Made by a program: the position numbers and the translations under genes | NCBI GenBank assembly: GCA_963669155.1 | Contig: OZ022583.1 | Coordinates: 12,071,792 to 12,135,791 of the forward strand | Length of the DNA stretch: 64,000 bases | DNA from: Arbacia lixula | Lineage: Eukaryota; Echinodermata; Echinoidea; Arbacioida; Arbaciidae | Direction: 5' to 3' | The notes under the pieces: model-generated | The model's input: the letters and a program-made list of their open reading frames with translations, nothing else | Told to the model about the DNA's origin: nothing | The model's database searches: none | In this document: positions 62,874 to 64,000 of the stretch, one piece after another | Layout of the letters: each line of letters opens with the position of its first letter | How positions within the stretch are numbered: position 1 is the stretch's first letter

Positions 62874-63930
62874 GGGGTAGAAGTAAGACAGAGAAAGAGC
62901 GAGGTAACGAAAAAGGGATATAGAGTAAGGGTAAAAAGTGAGAGACAGATAGACATACAGACAGAAGCATGAAGGAAGAGAAGGCGTGAGAAGGCTGACG
63001 GGCTGAAGGCTGACAGGCTGCAAGGAGTCACATTAAGAAAGAGAGAGAGAGAGAGAGAAATGGGATAGGAGTGGGAGTGATGGACAGACACAGACAGACA
63101 GACATACAGCATGGACAGGAGAGAGAGAAGGGATAACAGCAGAGGTAGGAGAGATAGACAGAAAGAAAGAGTGTTAGCAGAGAGAGAAAGAGAGAGAGAG
63201 AGAGATAATAGGTAGGATAGGTAGGATGAGGAGGGGTAGGAGCGAGAGAAAGGGGTACAGAAGAGAGAGAGAGAGAGAAGAATGAATGATCCAATGTGTG
63301 ATGACACCTGGCCTAGATCGGCATCCTCCTTGGCAAGGCTCTCTGTGTAACGCCATCCTAAATAGCGGCCCGGCGTCTCAGGTGGAACAACCGGCCCAGT
63401 TTTTGAGGAAGAATGAGCACCGTCCTTAAGGAACTGGCGTCTGTCACGAATGGGGTCAGGCTATGTGTGATGGATCAGACAGACAGACAGAAGGGCAGAC
63501 AGACAGACAGACAGACAAGGAGAGAATACGGCATGCCAATGTTCTGTAGTCATAACCCAGTCTCGTGGAGAGTTCAAAGAGTTAGTTGAACTGTATGTTG
63601 CATATGAAAAGGAATTGCTAACCCTAGCAGTACCAATGTATGGAAACCCCAATTCTCAAGGGACTGAGAATGTTCATTTTCATCTTACCTTGTAAATATA
63701 TACGATGTCTATCATACAGTCTTATCATATCAAGTATCTTTACAAATGTGTTATGAAATATTTTTTACCCTGTTGTACTATAATACATTTTAATAGCTTT
63801 TTAAAGTAGAGTTTGGAGCAAAGGAGAATTAGTCTTTTTTGTGGTAGTGTGGATTTGAAATGTCAAACAGCGTGGAAGCCAGGCGAACTGATGTGTTTGA
63901 AAGCATTGATTTGGATGGTATAACTTAAAT

Positions 63931-64000
63931 GGGCCCTGGGTTATAAAGAGTTCGGATTGCTTTATCTCTTGTGCACAGAGTTACAATTGACATCAATCAC
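63931..64000. repeat. Family L repeat, cut by window end
   Basis: Starts GGGCCCTGGGTTATAAAGAG and continues TTACAATTGACATCAATCAC to the last base. Confidence 0.5.

Larger units (their letters stand above)
56016..64000 (+). other. LZTR1 intron 7 (to window end)
   Basis: At least 8 kb. Contains the Tc1-like MITE at 56222-56868, a 90-bp tandem array (57060-57435), CT tracts, the C13A27 tract at 58484, a second full copy of the TTAA foldback (59219-59781), a minisatellite (62195-62665) and GA/ACAG microsatellites. No exon was recognised by eye. Confidence 0.7.

Noticed and set aside
56016-64000. Search for LZTR1 exon 8 (fourth kelch repeat)
   Set aside because: No frame with the expected kelch sequence and matching phase-0 acceptor was seen by eye. 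A translated search with vertebrate LZTR1 would settle it.

Overview
This is a piece of metazoan nuclear DNA. It has split genes with GT/AG introns, about 40% GC by eye, very many microsatellites and many short palindromic transposon remnants. Two protein genes can be reconstructed exon by exon, and they are arranged head to head. The microsatellite load, frequent poly(G)/poly(C) runs, TTAA-flanked foldback elements and the gene content suggest a marine invertebrate deuterostome, most likely an echinoderm such as a sea urchin. That placement is inference, because nothing in the window is diagnostic.

Gene 1 (minus strand, 33675 down to 1485) is a complete matrix metalloproteinase in 8 coding exons. 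Every exon junction agrees in phase, giving a 613-residue protein. It has a signal peptide, a Gly-rich segment, a propeptide with the cysteine switch PRCGLPD, a furin-type RVRR site, a catalytic domain with [11 protein letters not shown] and a Met-turn, a proline-rich hinge, a four-bladed hemopexin domain closed by a Cys pair, and a C-terminal tail with a hydrophobic end that could be a GPI-anchor signal. Intron 1 is about 25.9 kb and is mostly simple repeats and mobile-element debris.

Gene 2 (plus strand, from 39327) is the 5' part of the LZTR1 orthologue, a Kelch-BTB adaptor for CUL3 ubiquitin ligases that targets RAS-family GTPases. Seven exons encode the first 191 residues (N-terminal kelch repeats) in continuous frame. 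The rest lies beyond 64000. Its introns carry most of the nested repeats: an 8-unit minisatellite, a 14-copy 41-bp satellite, an inverted-repeat element built from two Tc1/mariner 3' ends, a second Tc1-like MITE, and a TTAA-flanked foldback interrupted by a Penelope-like retroelement fragment with a clean 12-bp target duplication.

Layout: 1-1484 3' flank of the MMP; 1485-7515 MMP exons 8 to 2; 7516-33408 MMP intron 1; 33409-33675 MMP exon 1; 33676-39326 divergent intergenic region; 39327-56015 LZTR1 exons 1 to 7; 56016-64000 LZTR1 intron 7 with no further exon recognised. No rRNA, tRNA, CRISPR array or intact autonomous transposon was seen. No previously undescribed multi-gene system is visible; the most unusual material is in the repeats.
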